Positions 1 to 9,037 of a stretch of 64,000 nucleotides of DNA are shown here, piece by piece; positions within the stretch are counted from its first letter, which is position 1; the number at the start of each line of letters is the position of its first letter. The position numbers and the translations under genes were made by a program. The notes beneath the pieces are model-generated. The model made no database searches. It saw only the letters and a program-made list of their open reading frames with translations, and was not told the origin of the DNA. The DNA is from an uncultured Nonlabens sp. (lineage in GTDB: Bacteria; Bacteroidota; Bacteroidia; Flavobacteriales; Flavobacteriaceae), in assembly GCA_947491755.1 (NCBI GenBank), contig CANLKV010000001.1, positions 372,001 through 436,000 on the forward strand. Reading direction: 5' to 3'.

Positions 1-140
1 TTAAAAGGCATGGTACTATCGGCACCCGTTTTAAAAACATCATTAGAATTGAAAACAGCAAGGCTTGCCGGTTTCATGTGTTGCATAAAACGCTTTCGGT
101 TGTTTTTAAAAAGGCTGGAATCTATGGGATCGTATTTCAT
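1..140 (-). CDS. Xaa-Pro aminopeptidase, N-terminal part (partial)
   Basis: The first 46 codons of a gene reading leftwards and off the window edge, starting at an ATG whose complement is at 138-140. The translation begins MKYDPIDSSLFKNNRKRFM and continues through LAVFNSNDVF to ADSTMPF. I recognise this as the N-terminal (creatinase-like) domain start of Bacteroidetes aminopeptidase P (peptidase family M24B), which removes N-terminal residues preceding proline. The metal-binding catalytic domain is outside the window, so activity cannot be judged. The identification rests on the remembered family N-terminus only. Confidence 0.75.
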   Translation of the reverse strand, partial: MKYDPIDSSLFKNNRKRFMQHMKPASLAVFNSNDVFKTGADSTMPF

Positions 141-459
141 AAAAAGTAATTGTTTTGTTTAATTAGATATGTCATGTTCCAGGGTCTCGCTTCCGCGAAA
201 GCGTACTTTAAACATCATTCATACCATAGAACTGCGAACTTAACAAGCGGTAGTCGTTCCTGCAATTGAATAAAGCGTATCATTTTAGAAAAATGATATC
301 TTACAACAAATTCCAAGCGGTTCTTTTGCTCTGTACCACTATGTTGTTAAACAAAAGTAAAAAACACAGCGAGGCGGCATGTTATAATTATCGTAAAGAG
401 ATGGCATTATAAAATGTTGCGAGGCTTGCTTATCTTCACCCTTTATAAAAGGTTTACTT
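141..459. other. Intergenic region between divergent genes
   Basis: A 319-base gap between the leftward aminopeptidase and the rightward BNR-repeat gene. It holds one copy of the dispersed palindrome at 188-203 and must contain both promoters, but I see no good TAnnTTTG element with a -33 partner. No credible short gene is visible; the open frame crossing it on the minus strand is antisense to the next gene. Confidence 0.6.
188..203. repeat. Dispersed 16-bp palindrome, copy 1 (intergenic)
   Basis: CGCTTCCGCGAAAGCG: one left-arm base differs from the consensus CGCTTTCGCGAAAGCG. It lies between the aminopeptidase and BNR-repeat genes. Confidence 0.9.
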
Positions 460-3297
460 ATGAATATTAGAATATTAATCGCAGCTTTTTTTACCTCGAT
501 CATCACTTTTGCGCAACAACCCACACCTGCACAAAAGGTGCTGGATGATGTGAATGAGCTTATGGAGATGGCGCCACAATCACCGTATAAAAACCTGGCT
601 TTTGAAAATATAGGTCCTACCATCATGTCTGGACGGGTAGTAGATGTAGCGGTAAATCCACAAAACCCTACTGAAATGCTAGTTGCCTATGCCAGCGGTG
701 GCTTGTGGCACACTACTAATAATGGTACCAGTTTTACTCCTATTATGGACAATGCAGGCACGATTAACCTGGGTGACATTGCTGTAGACTGGAATTCTCG
801 CACCATATGGGCAGGTACAGGAGAGAACAATTCTAGCCGCAGTAGCTATGCAGGTATAGGGGTATTGAAATCTACAGACTGGGGCGCCACCTGGAGTGAT
901 CCTATGTTGATCGACTCGCACCACATAGGTCGCATTCTAATAAATCCAGACGATGTCAATCATGTGGTGGTTGCAGTTACTGGTCCTTTGTATACTAAAA
1001 GCGACAGCCGCGGTATCTACACAACCATGGATGGAGGTACTACCTGGAACAAGACATTATTTGCTACAGATATGGCTGGGTTTATCGATCTAGCGGCCGT
1101 TCCTGGAGATTTCAACACTATGTTTACAGCCAGCTGGGAAAAAGATCGCAAAGCCTGGAATTTTGATGGCGATGGTGAGGCCAGTGCCATTTATAAAAGC
1201 ACAGATGCTGGTCAAACCTGGGAAAAAATCACTACTGCAAGCAGTGGTTTCCCCACAGGCACTGGAGTGGGGCGTATAGGTCTAGCTGTTTATGATGCAA
1301 ACACCTTATATGCGATTCATGACTCTCAATTTAGAAAAGAAAAATCAGATGCCGATAAAAATGCTAATGACGATGCCTTAACTAAGGAGGACTTTAAAGG
1401 CATGACTACCGCTGCTTTTTTACAACTAGATGACAAAACCTTAAATGCTTATTTGAAAACAAATGGCTTTCAAGAAAAATACCGTTCTGAAAATGTAAAG
1501 AATATGGTGCGTAGCGGCGCTGCAAAACCAGAAGATCTAGCGCTATACCTAGAAGACGCTAACAGTATGTTATTTGACACCCCTGTAAAAGGAGCCGAGT
1601 TGTACCGCTCTAACGATGGAGGGATCACCTGGGAAAAAACTCATGAAGGCCAGATAGAGAATGTATTTTTCAGCTATGGGTATTATTTTGCACAGGTAAG
1701 GGTAGACCCTAGTGATGTTGACAAAGTATATGTTATGGGAGTTCCCATCATTAAAAGTGATGATGGCGGTAAAACCTGGAAAAACATATCTCGAGAAAAC
1801 GTACATGCAGACCACCATGCTTTGTGGATTAATCCTAAAATGAGTGGCCACCTAGTAAACGGTAATGATGGTGGTTTGAACATCTCCTACGATGATGGCG
1901 CCACCTGGATTAAAAACAACTCTCCTAGCGTAGGACAATTCTATGCCATTAACTATGATCTTGAAAAACCTTATAACGTTTATGGCGGGCTACAAGATAA
2001 TGGCGTGTGGGTAGGAGCGCATAACGCACGCGAGGATCGTGCATGGCACCAGCAAGGCCAGTATCCATGGGAGTCTATCATGGGTGGTGACGGTATGCAA
2101 ATACAAATCGATTCAAGAAACAGCGATATTGTTTATACAGGATTCCAATTTGGCAACTACTACCGCCTGAATCGAGAGACAGGAGAACGCACCTACATAC
2201 AGCCTAAACATGAACTGGGTGAATCGCCTTATCGTTTTAACTGGCAGACCCCAGTATTGTTGAGCTCACATAATCAAGATATAGTATATTTTGGTGGTAA
2301 TAAGCTACACCGCAGTATGAATCAAGGGAATGATTGGACGGCTATATCGCCAGATTTAACCACTGGCGGTAAAAAAGGTAATGTAGCCTATGGTACATTA
2401 ACAACCATAAGTGAGTCTCCCTTTCAATTTGGCATGATCTATACAGGATCTGACGATGGCCTGTTACATCTTACTAAAGATGGTGGTGCCACCTGGACAC
2501 CACTTAATGGAGGCTGGCCAGCAGGATTGTGGGTAAGTCGTGTAGTGGCGTCCCAGCATATAAAAGATCGCGTATATGTAACGTTAAACGGGTACCGCAA
2601 TGATGACTTTACTACATATGTGTATCAAAGCGATGATGCCGGCAACACCTGGAATAATATAGGTGCTTCATTGCCAGTATCACCGGTTAATGTGATTATA
2701 GAACACCCAACAAATGAAAACACCATTTTTGTAGGTACTGATAACGCTGTGTATATTTCGACTCAACCTGGTGCATGGAGCGTTTTTAATAGCGATATGC
2801 CACGTGTTGCTGTACATGATTTAAAAATACAACCAGAAGCCAACGACCTTTTAGTAGGAACCCACGGGCGTTCTATCTACAAAACAAATCTTGATGCGCT
2901 TGAATTAATGCCGGAAGACGGCAACAAAGCGCTAGCGATGGAGGCTGTTGACGGGTTTAGGAGTTCAAATTACTACGGTAGCATTCGCTTTTTAAGTGAT
3001 CGTATTCCAGAGCCGGCAGTTGAGATTGCCTACTTTAGCCCTTCTTCTGGAACCACAACACTGCACATAAAAAATGAGGCGGGTAAAGTGCTACAAGAGT
3101 TAGAATTAAAATCTGATTATGGTCTTAATTTTTACACGTACAACGGTACGGTCTCACAAGCAGGATTGAAGCATTATGATAAAGAGGGCAAACCTGATCA
3201 AGCAGATAATGGTCAATATTATCTCACGACTGGCAGTTACACCGTTCAATTAACTCAGGACAAGCAGATTGTATCTCAAAAATTAGAGGTTAAATAA
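460..3297 (+). CDS. Secreted BNR-repeat / sortilin-like beta-propeller protein
   Basis: A 945-residue protein with a signal peptide (about residues 1-18, cleavage before QQPTP). The body carries about ten BNR/Asp-box motifs (S/T-x-D-x-G-x-T-W), for example STDWGATW, TMDGGTTW, STDAGQTW, SNDGGITW, SDDGGKTW, TKDGGATW and SDDAGNTW. Their spacing fits one or two multi-bladed beta-propellers of the VPS10/sortilin type, a family common in Bacteroidetes and often labelled glycosyl hydrolase. There is no clear sialidase RIP motif, so enzyme activity is not supported. The C-terminus (about residues 830-945) looks like a beta-sandwich ending in a short Ig/FlgD-like strand pattern; I cannot confirm a type IX secretion signal. 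It stands alone. Substrate unknown; an exported or surface location is likely. Confidence 0.75.
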   Translation: MNIRILIAAFFTSIITFAQQPTPAQKVLDDVNELMEMAPQSPYKNLAFENIGPTIMSGRVVDVAVNPQNPTEMLVAYASGGLWHTTNNGTSFTPIMDNAGTINLGDIAVDWNSRTIWAGTGENNSSRSSYAGIGVLKSTDWGATWSDPMLIDSHHIGRILINPDDVNHVVVAVTGPLYTKSDSRGIYTTMDGGTTWNKTLFATDMAGFIDLAAVPGDFNTMFTASWEKDRKAWNFDGDGEASAIYKSTDAGQTWEKITTASSGFPTGTGVGRIGLAVYDANTLYAIHDSQFRKEKSDADKNANDDALTKEDFKGMTTAAFLQLDDKTLNAYLKTNGFQEKYRSENVKNMVRSGAAKPEDLALYLEDANSMLFDTPVKGAELYRSNDGGITWEKTHEGQIENVFFSYGYYFAQVRVDPSDVDKVYVMGVPIIKSDDGGKTWKNISRENVHADHHALWINPKMSGHLVNGNDGGLNISYDDGATWIKNNSPSVGQFYAINYDLEKPYNVYGGLQDNGVWVGAHNAREDRAWHQQGQYPWESIMGGDGMQIQIDSRNSDIVYTGFQFGNYYRLNRETGERTYIQPKHELGESPYRFNWQTPVLLSSHNQDIVYFGGNKLHRSMNQGNDWTAISPDLTTGGKKGNVAYGTLTTISESPFQFGMIYTGSDDGLLHLTKDGGATWTPLNGGWPAGLWVSRVVASQHIKDRVYVTLNGYRNDDFTTYVYQSDDAGNTWNNIGASLPVSPVNVIIEHPTNENTIFVGTDNAVYISTQPGAWSVFNSDMPRVAVHDLKIQPEANDLLVGTHGRSIYKTNLDALELMPEDGNKALAMEAVDGFRSSNYYGSIRFLSDRIPEPAVEIAYFSPSSGTTTLHIKNEAGKVLQELELKSDYGLNFYTYNGTVSQAGLKHYDKEGKPDQADNGQYYLTTGSYTVQLTQDKQIVSQKLEVK

Positions 3298-3357
3298 AGA
3301 AAAATCCCTATCATAAAATTTGATATAGGTGTTAATTTATGCAATCATGCGATTGTA

Positions 3358-3381
3358 AGTTCGCTTTCGCGAAAGCGAACT
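3358..3381. repeat. Dispersed palindrome, copy 2 (intergenic, 24-bp perfect)
   Basis: Consensus core at 3362-3377; the symmetry extends to 24 bases with AGTT/AACT arms. It lies about 95 bases upstream of the sdhC promoter. Confidence 0.95.
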
Positions 3382-3475
3382 AAAACAGCATACGATAACG
3401 TTGTAAAGCTAGCCGTAAGGCGTAATTAAGACTGAGTACAAATAAGAGTTTTGGCGTTTTATTAAAATACCCTAA

Positions 3476-3506
3476 TTGAAATAAAGCGGCCTGACAACTA
3501 TCTTTG
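3476..3506 (+). promoter_or_regulatory. Promoter of the sdhCAB operon (TTG-N20-TATCTTTG)
   Basis: TATCTTTG at 3499-3506 matches the Bacteroidetes -7 element TAnnTTTG exactly, and TTG at 3476-3478 sits 20 bases upstream, close to the usual 19. Transcription would start near 3512, inside the longest open frame of sdhC, which argues for the ATG at 3528 as start codon. Confidence 0.7.
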
Positions 3507-3527
3507 CAGCAATTTAAAAAACAATAC

Positions 3528-4196
3528 ATGAGCGCATTAGTAAAATCATCTCTTGCCCGCAAATGGGTCATGGCTTTGTCAGGTCTTTTCCTAGTCGTTT
3601 TCTTGACTCAACATTTTGTCATCAATATCACATCTGTCATAGCGCCAGATACTTTTAATGAATGGTCTCATTTTATGGGTTATAACGGGTTAGTACAATT
3701 TGTTGCACAACCTATATTGATTGCAGGTGTTATCATACATTTTGTAATGGGATTTGTACTAGATTATCAAAATCGTAAAGCACGCCCTGTGAAGTATGCT
3801 AAGTTTTCTGGTAATGCTAACTCTACATGGGTTTCTAGAAACATGATCATATCTGGTGCGGTAGTACTTGCCTTTTTAGGTTTGCATATGTATGATTTTT
3901 GGGTTCATGAGATGGCTTATAAATACGTCGAGAACAAACCAGAAGACCCCACACGTTACTTACCAGAACTTAAAGAAAAGTTTGTGGACGGGTGGAGAGT
4001 AGCTATTTATGTAGTTTCTTTTGTTCTATTGTCCCTGCATTTATGGCATGGCTTCAATAGTTCATTCCAGTCTATAGGTGTAAAGAGCGTAAAAAAAGGC
4101 GACTCATTAAGAAAGGTAACTTATGCATGGGCAGTACTTATACCAGCAGGTTTTGTATTTATTGCATTGTTCCATTATTTTAATCATATATCCTAG
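3528..4196 (+). CDS. sdhC: Succinate dehydrogenase cytochrome b subunit
   Basis: A 222-residue membrane anchor of respiratory complex II, of the b558 type found in Bacteroidetes (one polypeptide with five transmembrane helices carrying the heme groups). Histidines that could bind heme lie in transmembrane segments: QHFVINI, IHFVMGF, LHMYDFW and LHLWHGF. The frame is open from a TTG at 3504, but the promoter -7 element covers 3499-3506, so the ATG at 3528 (MSALVKSSLARKW) is the likely start. It is followed six bases later by sdhA. The protein hands electrons from succinate oxidation to menaquinone in the inner membrane. Confidence 0.92.
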   Translation: MSALVKSSLARKWVMALSGLFLVVFLTQHFVINITSVIAPDTFNEWSHFMGYNGLVQFVAQPILIAGVIIHFVMGFVLDYQNRKARPVKYAKFSGNANSTWVSRNMIISGAVVLAFLGLHMYDFWVHEMAYKYVENKPEDPTRYLPELKEKFVDGWRVAIYVVSFVLLSLHLWHGFNSSFQSIGVKSVKKGDSLRKVTYAWAVLIPAGFVFIALFHYFNHIS

Positions 4197-4202
4197 ACTA
4201 TT

Positions 4203-6206
4203 ATGGCAGTTTTAGATTCTAAAGTTCCTAAAGGACCACTGGCAGAAAAGTGGAATACTCATAAAAACACAATTAATCTCGTTAACCCAGCAAACAAGCG
4301 TAACATTGACGTTATTGTTGTAGGTACTGGACTTGCAGGAAGCTCTGCAGCCGCAACCCTGGGCGAGTTAGGGTATAATGTAAAAACATTTTGTTATAAC
4401 GATTCACCACGACGCGCGCACTCGATCGCTGCACAAGGTGGTATCAACGCATCAAAAAACTATCAAGGAGATGGAGATTCTAACTTCCGCCTGTTTTATG
4501 ATACGATAAAAGGTGGTGACTATCGCTCGAGAGAAGCAAACGTACACCGCCTGGCAGAGGTTTCTTCAAACATCATCGATCAGTGCGTGGCACAGGGAGT
4601 TCCTTTTGCCCGTGAATATGGTGGTTTACTAGATAATCGATCGTTTGGTGGGGTACTGGTGTCTAGAACCTTTTATGCTGCTGGACAGACCGGTCAACAA
4701 TTATTGTTAGGAGCTTATTCCTCATTAAATCGTCAGATCAACCGTGGTAAAGTACAACCATTCAATCGTCACGAGATGCTCGATCTTGTAGTTGTGGATG
4801 GTAAGGCTCGTGGTATCATTGCTCGCAATCTTGTTACAGGCGAGATTGAGCGTCATGGGGCGCATGCTGTTGTTATCGCCTCTGGTGGTTATGGTAATGT
4901 ATTCTTCCTATCTACAAATGCGATGGGAAGCAATGTAATGGCAGCATGGAGAACCCACCGTCGCGGTGCGTACTTTGCAAACCCATGTTATACGCAAATT
5001 CACCCTACCTGTATTCCAGTAAGTGGTGAGCACCAGTCAAAATTGACCCTGATGTCAGAGTCATTGAGAAATGACGGCCGTATATGGGTACCTAAGAAAC
5101 TAGAAGATGCAGAAGCGATACGCGCTGGTAAAAAGCGTGGAGTTGACCTGCCAGAAGAAGATAGAGATTATTATCTAGAGCGTCGTTATCCGGCCTTTGG
5201 TAACCTTGTGCCGCGCGATGTGGCATCTAGAGCCGCAAAAGAACGTTGTGATGCGGGTTATGGTGTGAATAAAACAGGTAACGCTGTATATCTAGACTTT
5301 GCCGCATCTTTCTTAAGATATGGAAAGGTAGAAGCCTTGACTCATGGTCATAAAAATGCTACCGAAGAAGAAATGATCGCCCTAGGTAAAAAAGTGATCG
5401 AGAAAAAGTACGGTAACCTATTTGATATGTACCGCAACATTACAGATGAGAATCCATATGAGGTGCCTATGAAAATCTTCCCTGCCGTGCATTACACTAT
5501 GGGTGGACTGTGGGTAGATTATAACCTACAAACAACCATACCAGGATGTTTTGCTGCAGGTGAAGCAAATTTCTCTGACCACGGTGCCAATCGTCTGGGA
5601 GCAAGTGCCCTGATGCAAGGACTGGCAGATGGTTATTTTGTCTTGCCATACACCATAGGGGATTACTTATCAAATGAAATACGTACGGGAGAAATTTCTA
5701 CCGATACGCCAGAGTTTGATCAGGCAGAACAAGATACAAGAGATCGCATCGATCGTTTAATGAAAGCTAGTGGTAAACACAGTGTGGATTACTATCACAA
5801 AAAATTAGGGTTGATCATGTGGAACAAGTGTGGTATGTCGCGCAATGCTACAGACCTACAAAAAGCCATGGATGAGATCAAGGAGCTGAGAGAAGATTTT
5901 TGGGCAAATGTACGTGTGACTGGAAATCCTAATACTAAAAACCAAGAGCTAGAAAAAGCAGGACGTGTAGCAGATTTCCTAGAACTAGGAGAGTTGTTTG
6001 CAAAAGATGCCTTGACTAGAAACGAGAGCTGTGGTGGACACTTCCGCGAGGAATATCAGACAGAAGATGGAGAAGCCCTGCGCGATGACGAGAACTTTGC
6101 TTTTGTAAGCGCCTGGGAGTATAATGAGAACCCACGCGATGCAAAATTGCATAAAGAAGAACTTGTGTTTGAAAACGTTGAGTTGAAAACTCGTTCTTAT
6201 AAATAA
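4203..6206 (+). CDS. sdhA: Succinate dehydrogenase flavoprotein subunit
   Basis: A 667-residue FAD subunit of complex II that oxidises succinate to fumarate on the cytoplasmic face. The Rossmann motif GTGLAG is at residues 41-46. H73 in [10 protein letters not shown] aligns with the histidine that carries covalent FAD in the family. HPTC near 267-270 and R338 in [10 protein letters not shown] belong to the dicarboxylate site. Its length is typical of the Bacteroidetes/epsilon-type enzyme paired with a b558 anchor. It lies six bases after sdhC and is separated from sdhB by 101 bases that contain a copy of the dispersed palindrome. Confidence 0.96.
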   Translation: MAVLDSKVPKGPLAEKWNTHKNTINLVNPANKRNIDVIVVGTGLAGSSAAATLGELGYNVKTFCYNDSPRRAHSIAAQGGINASKNYQGDGDSNFRLFYDTIKGGDYRSREANVHRLAEVSSNIIDQCVAQGVPFAREYGGLLDNRSFGGVLVSRTFYAAGQTGQQLLLGAYSSLNRQINRGKVQPFNRHEMLDLVVVDGKARGIIARNLVTGEIERHGAHAVVIASGGYGNVFFLSTNAMGSNVMAAWRTHRRGAYFANPCYTQIHPTCIPVSGEHQSKLTLMSESLRNDGRIWVPKKLEDAEAIRAGKKRGVDLPEEDRDYYLERRYPAFGNLVPRDVASRAAKERCDAGYGVNKTGNAVYLDFAASFLRYGKVEALTHGHKNATEEEMIALGKKVIEKKYGNLFDMYRNITDENPYEVPMKIFPAVHYTMGGLWVDYNLQTTIPGCFAAGEANFSDHGANRLGASALMQGLADGYFVLPYTIGDYLSNEIRTGEISTDTPEFDQAEQDTRDRIDRLMKASGKHSVDYYHKKLGLIMWNKCGMSRNATDLQKAMDEIKELREDFWANVRVTGNPNTKNQELEKAGRVADFLELGELFAKDALTRNESCGGHFREEYQTEDGEALRDDENFAFVSAWEYNENPRDAKLHKEELVFENVELKTRSYK

Positions 6207-6220
6207 TTAGAATTTTAAAG

Positions 6221-6244
6221 AGTACGCTTTCGCGAAAGCGAACT
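6221..6244. repeat. Dispersed palindrome, copy 3 (sdhA-sdhB gap)
   Basis: Consensus core at 6225-6240, with AGTA on the left and AACT on the right. It is inside the sdh operon, in the 101-base gap. Confidence 0.95.
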
Positions 6245-6307
6245 ATAAAAATAACATCGTGGATCAATCAATAGCAGTTTGCCACGTACAAATAACTCAA
6301 TAAGGTT

Positions 6308-7054
6308 ATGAAGCTTAATTTAAAAATCTGGAGACAAGAAGGCCCTGAAGCAAAAGGGAAAATGGTCGATTACCCACTAGATGGGGTAGATGGCGATATG
6401 TCTTTTCTTGAAATGATGGACATTCTTAATGAGAAGTTGATCAACGAGGGAGAGACTCCGGTAGAATTTGATCACGATTGTCGTGAGGGAATCTGCGGCT
6501 CTTGTAATATGATGATTAATGGTGAACCACACGGTCCACAAAAACTCACTACCACCTGTCAACTGCACATGCGCAAATTTAAAGATGGTGATACGATTAC
6601 CGTTGAACCATGGCGCGCAAAAGCTTTTCCTGTGATTAAAGATTTAATTGTAGATCGATCTGCGTTTGATAGAATCCAGCAAGCTGGTGGTTACATATCT
6701 GTAAATACATCTGGTAACACACAAGATGCTAACTCCATACCTATTGAGAAGTCTAAGGCTGACGAGGCATTCTGGTCTGCGACCTGTATAGGTTGTGGTG
6801 CTTGTGTTGCTGCTTGTAAAAACGCAAGCGCCATGCTATTTACTAGTGCTAAGATCTCTCAATTTGCTTTGCTCCCACAAGGAGAGGTAGAAGCTACAGA
6901 TCGCGTACGTAACATGGTACGCCAGATGGATGAGGAAGGATTTGGTAACTGTACCAACACTGGAGCATGTATGGTGGAGTGTCCTAAAGGGATCAAACTA
7001 GACAATATTGCTCGAATGAACAGAGAATACCTCAAAGCAGAAACAGTTGCTTAA
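6308..7054 (+). CDS. sdhB: Succinate dehydrogenase iron-sulfur subunit
   Basis: A 248-residue electron-transfer subunit of complex II. The N-terminal plant-type [2Fe-2S] domain shows C58, C63, C66 and C84 (CREGICGSC ... TTTC). The C-terminal ferredoxin-like half has C160, C163, C166 and C170 ([11 protein letters not shown]) and C215, C221 and C225, which supply the [4Fe-4S] and [3Fe-4S] centres. It is the last gene of the operon and is followed by a strong intrinsic terminator. Confidence 0.96.
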   Translation: MKLNLKIWRQEGPEAKGKMVDYPLDGVDGDMSFLEMMDILNEKLINEGETPVEFDHDCREGICGSCNMMINGEPHGPQKLTTTCQLHMRKFKDGDTITVEPWRAKAFPVIKDLIVDRSAFDRIQQAGGYISVNTSGNTQDANSIPIEKSKADEAFWSATCIGCGACVAACKNASAMLFTSAKISQFALLPQGEVEATDRVRNMVRQMDEEGFGNCTNTGACMVECPKGIKLDNIARMNREYLKAETVA

Positions 7055-7073
7055 AACAATTTAAAATACCTTT

Positions 7074-7105
7074 AAAAAGCCCGATCTTCCTGATCGGGCT
7101 TTTTT
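7074..7105 (+). terminator. Intrinsic terminator after sdhB
   Basis: Inverted repeat AGCCCGATC / GATCGGGCT with a five-base loop (TTCCT), followed by a run of six T, 20 bases after the sdhB stop codon. The A-run on the left side lets it work in both directions, but no gene faces it from the right. Confidence 0.9.
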
Positions 7106-7273
7106 ATGGATCCCAATAGAAGATTTTATAAAGATCAAATGCATGACAGTCGATCTGTACAATTTGCCATAACCTCATCGACAATCTAGTGAATTCGTAT
7201 TCTTGCCAGCTACCACCACACAGATTTCTATGAAAATGAAATAAGACGCTTTAATTGTGTTACATTTAAGGGT

Positions 7274-8089
7274 ATGCGCAATACCTCACTCATGATGTTT
7301 AAAGATTTTATCGTACAACTGGTGGTCATCTTACTACTTGCACCAGTAGCCCTAGCTCAAGATAACGATGTGCCTGTCCTAACTGACAAGTTTCTGGCCA
7401 CGCTTATGGAGCTGGATCCTAAAGCTCCCGCATCTGATGATATAGAGTTTGATTTTAAAAAGATTGCTTTTTACAATGCAGAAGGACAACTATTAAGTGA
7501 GGAGGCAAAAAAAGAATACCGTAGCAATCCAGAATATACTCTAGGCCGCATGTTTGCAGATGCAGATAAGGTTGTTAGGGTAGTGATATACCGTAAAAGT
7601 ACCGACCTTGAAAAAGCTCAAAAAGCCAGTTTTCAAAAAAGTCTGGACGCTATGAATCCAGACTATTTCAAAGGTGAAAAAATCAAGCCTTTTAAGGTGA
7701 CCGATATGCAAGGCAACACCTATTCAAACAAAGACCTAAAAGGCAAAGTTGTGGTCTTTAATTTTTGGTTTATCGGCTGCGTTCCTTGTGTTGAAGAAAT
7801 GCCTGTTCTCAATAAACTAGTAGAAAAATATAAAGATCAAGATGTGGTGTTTCTGGCCGTCACCTACGATAAAAAAAGTGAGGTTTCAACTTTTTTGAAA
7901 AACCATGAGTTTGATTATCAAATCATTCCAGAAAACACGCAGTTTGCGATCGACTATAGCCTAATGGCTTATCCTGATCACATGATCGTCGATAAAAAAT
8001 CTGTTATTCAATACAAAGGGAATATAAGTTCCGACCGACTGTTCAATTACTTTTCTCAATACATTGATCTTTGTCTTGCTGCCCAGTAG
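7274..8089 (+). CDS. TlpA-like thioredoxin-fold protein, first of a tandem pair
   Basis: A 271-residue exported protein: hydrophobic signal segment (about residues 8-29, ending VALAQ), a unique N-terminal region of about 100 residues, then a TlpA/AhpC-TSA redoxin domain from about 135. The active site is C169-V-P-C172 in FWFIGCVPC, and AYPDHMI near 237 supplies the cis-proline loop. TlpA-type proteins are periplasmic disulfide reductases or cytochrome c maturation factors; a specific partner cannot be named. It is followed by a paralogue (8142-8927) with the same layout. Internal ATGs at codons 7 and 8 are possible alternative starts. TACATTTA at 7261-7268 is a near match to the -7 promoter element. 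Confidence 0.85.
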   Translation: MRNTSLMMFKDFIVQLVVILLLAPVALAQDNDVPVLTDKFLATLMELDPKAPASDDIEFDFKKIAFYNAEGQLLSEEAKKEYRSNPEYTLGRMFADADKVVRVVIYRKSTDLEKAQKASFQKSLDAMNPDYFKGEKIKPFKVTDMQGNTYSNKDLKGKVVVFNFWFIGCVPCVEEMPVLNKLVEKYKDQDVVFLAVTYDKKSEVSTFLKNHEFDYQIIPENTQFAIDYSLMAYPDHMIVDKKSVIQYKGNISSDRLFNYFSQYIDLCLAAQ

Positions 8090-8141
8090 CAACATATTAA
8101 GATAGTCACATAGTACTGAGAAAAATGCTTAACACCTCTAT

Positions 8142-8927
8142 ATGATAAAATATACTATAACCCTATTGTTGTTTCTATCGCTAGCCGTGGGATATGCTCA
8201 GACAGGAGCACCATCCACACTAACGGCAGATTATTTAAGCGACTTAGTCTCTTATGATCCTAAAGCTCCTAATAGTGTAGAAATAACTTATCTAATTGAA
8301 AAGGTCGCATTTTATGATGATCAATTACAGCTGATAAGTAAGGATCGAGTTGAGGATTACCGGTTGAATGTGGATTATACAATCGATAAGATGTACATTG
8401 ATGATGAGAACTTTGTACACGTGGTGACCTACCGCAAAAGCACCTCTAGCGAGAAAATTGCAAAAGAAAATACGTTGAAGCGACTGGCAAAAAAAGATCC
8501 CAATGATTATCGAGGGACCTACCCTAAACCATTCCGTATAACAGATATCGATGGAAATAATTACACGCCTGAGTCGCTTAAAGGAAATGTAGTGATAATC
8601 AACTTTTGGTTTATTGGCTGCGCTCCTTGTGAACAAGAGATGCCTGTTCTCAATAAATTAGTCGAAAAATACAACGGGCAAAAGGTAGTTTTTCTAGGGT
8701 TAACTTTTGATTCTAAAGAAAAAGTAGAGCAATTTCTTAAGAAAAAAGATTTTGACTTCAACATTGTTCCAGATGCCACTCAAATGATAGCTGATTATAA
8801 TATAATGGGCTACCCTACTCACATGATTATAGATAAAAACTTGGTCATTCAATATCTAGGTCCATTACCAGAAGCTACTCTTGAAGAAAAAATGACAGAA
8901 GCAATTGACATGCTTTTAACCAGATAA
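8142..8927 (+). CDS. TlpA-like thioredoxin-fold protein, second of a tandem pair
   Basis: A 261-residue paralogue of the gene before it, 52 bases downstream. It has a signal peptide (MIKYTITLLLFLSLAVGYA), the same N-terminal domain (compare SYDPKAPNS with ELDPKAPAS, and TYRKSTSSEK with IYRKSTDLEK) and a redoxin domain with C160-A-P-C163 in FWFIGCAPC. The active-site residue differs from the neighbour (A instead of V), and the sequences have clearly diverged. The two probably arose by tandem duplication and form one transcription unit. Periplasmic thiol-disulfide exchange is the inferred role. Confidence 0.85.
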   Translation: MIKYTITLLLFLSLAVGYAQTGAPSTLTADYLSDLVSYDPKAPNSVEITYLIEKVAFYDDQLQLISKDRVEDYRLNVDYTIDKMYIDDENFVHVVTYRKSTSSEKIAKENTLKRLAKKDPNDYRGTYPKPFRITDIDGNNYTPESLKGNVVIINFWFIGCAPCEQEMPVLNKLVEKYNGQKVVFLGLTFDSKEKVEQFLKKKDFDFNIVPDATQMIADYNIMGYPTHMIIDKNLVIQYLGPLPEATLEEKMTEAIDMLLTR

Positions 8928-9037
8928 TCAAAACTTTTCCTGTAAAAGCTCTATTTGAGCAACAAGAAATCTGTGCTGTGGTTCAAAGCACAGACCTTCA
9001 ACCCTACAAAATGCTTCATATCCTTTATATTTAAGTA

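Noticed and set aside
3303-3332. Imperfect inverted repeat after the BNR-repeat gene (CCTATCA ... TGATATAGG)
   Set aside because: Bulged, AT-rich stem without a T-run; not enough for a terminator.
8415-8425. Other CACGTG hexamers (near 2798, 8418, 14575, 43188 and 62457) as parS sites
   Set aside because: They share only the six-base core; the flanking GTTTC/GAAAC arms are missing.
8970-8994. TCTGTGCT/AGCACAGA hairpin after the second TlpA gene as a terminator
   Set aside because: The stem is real but only eight pairs, and there is no T-run after it.
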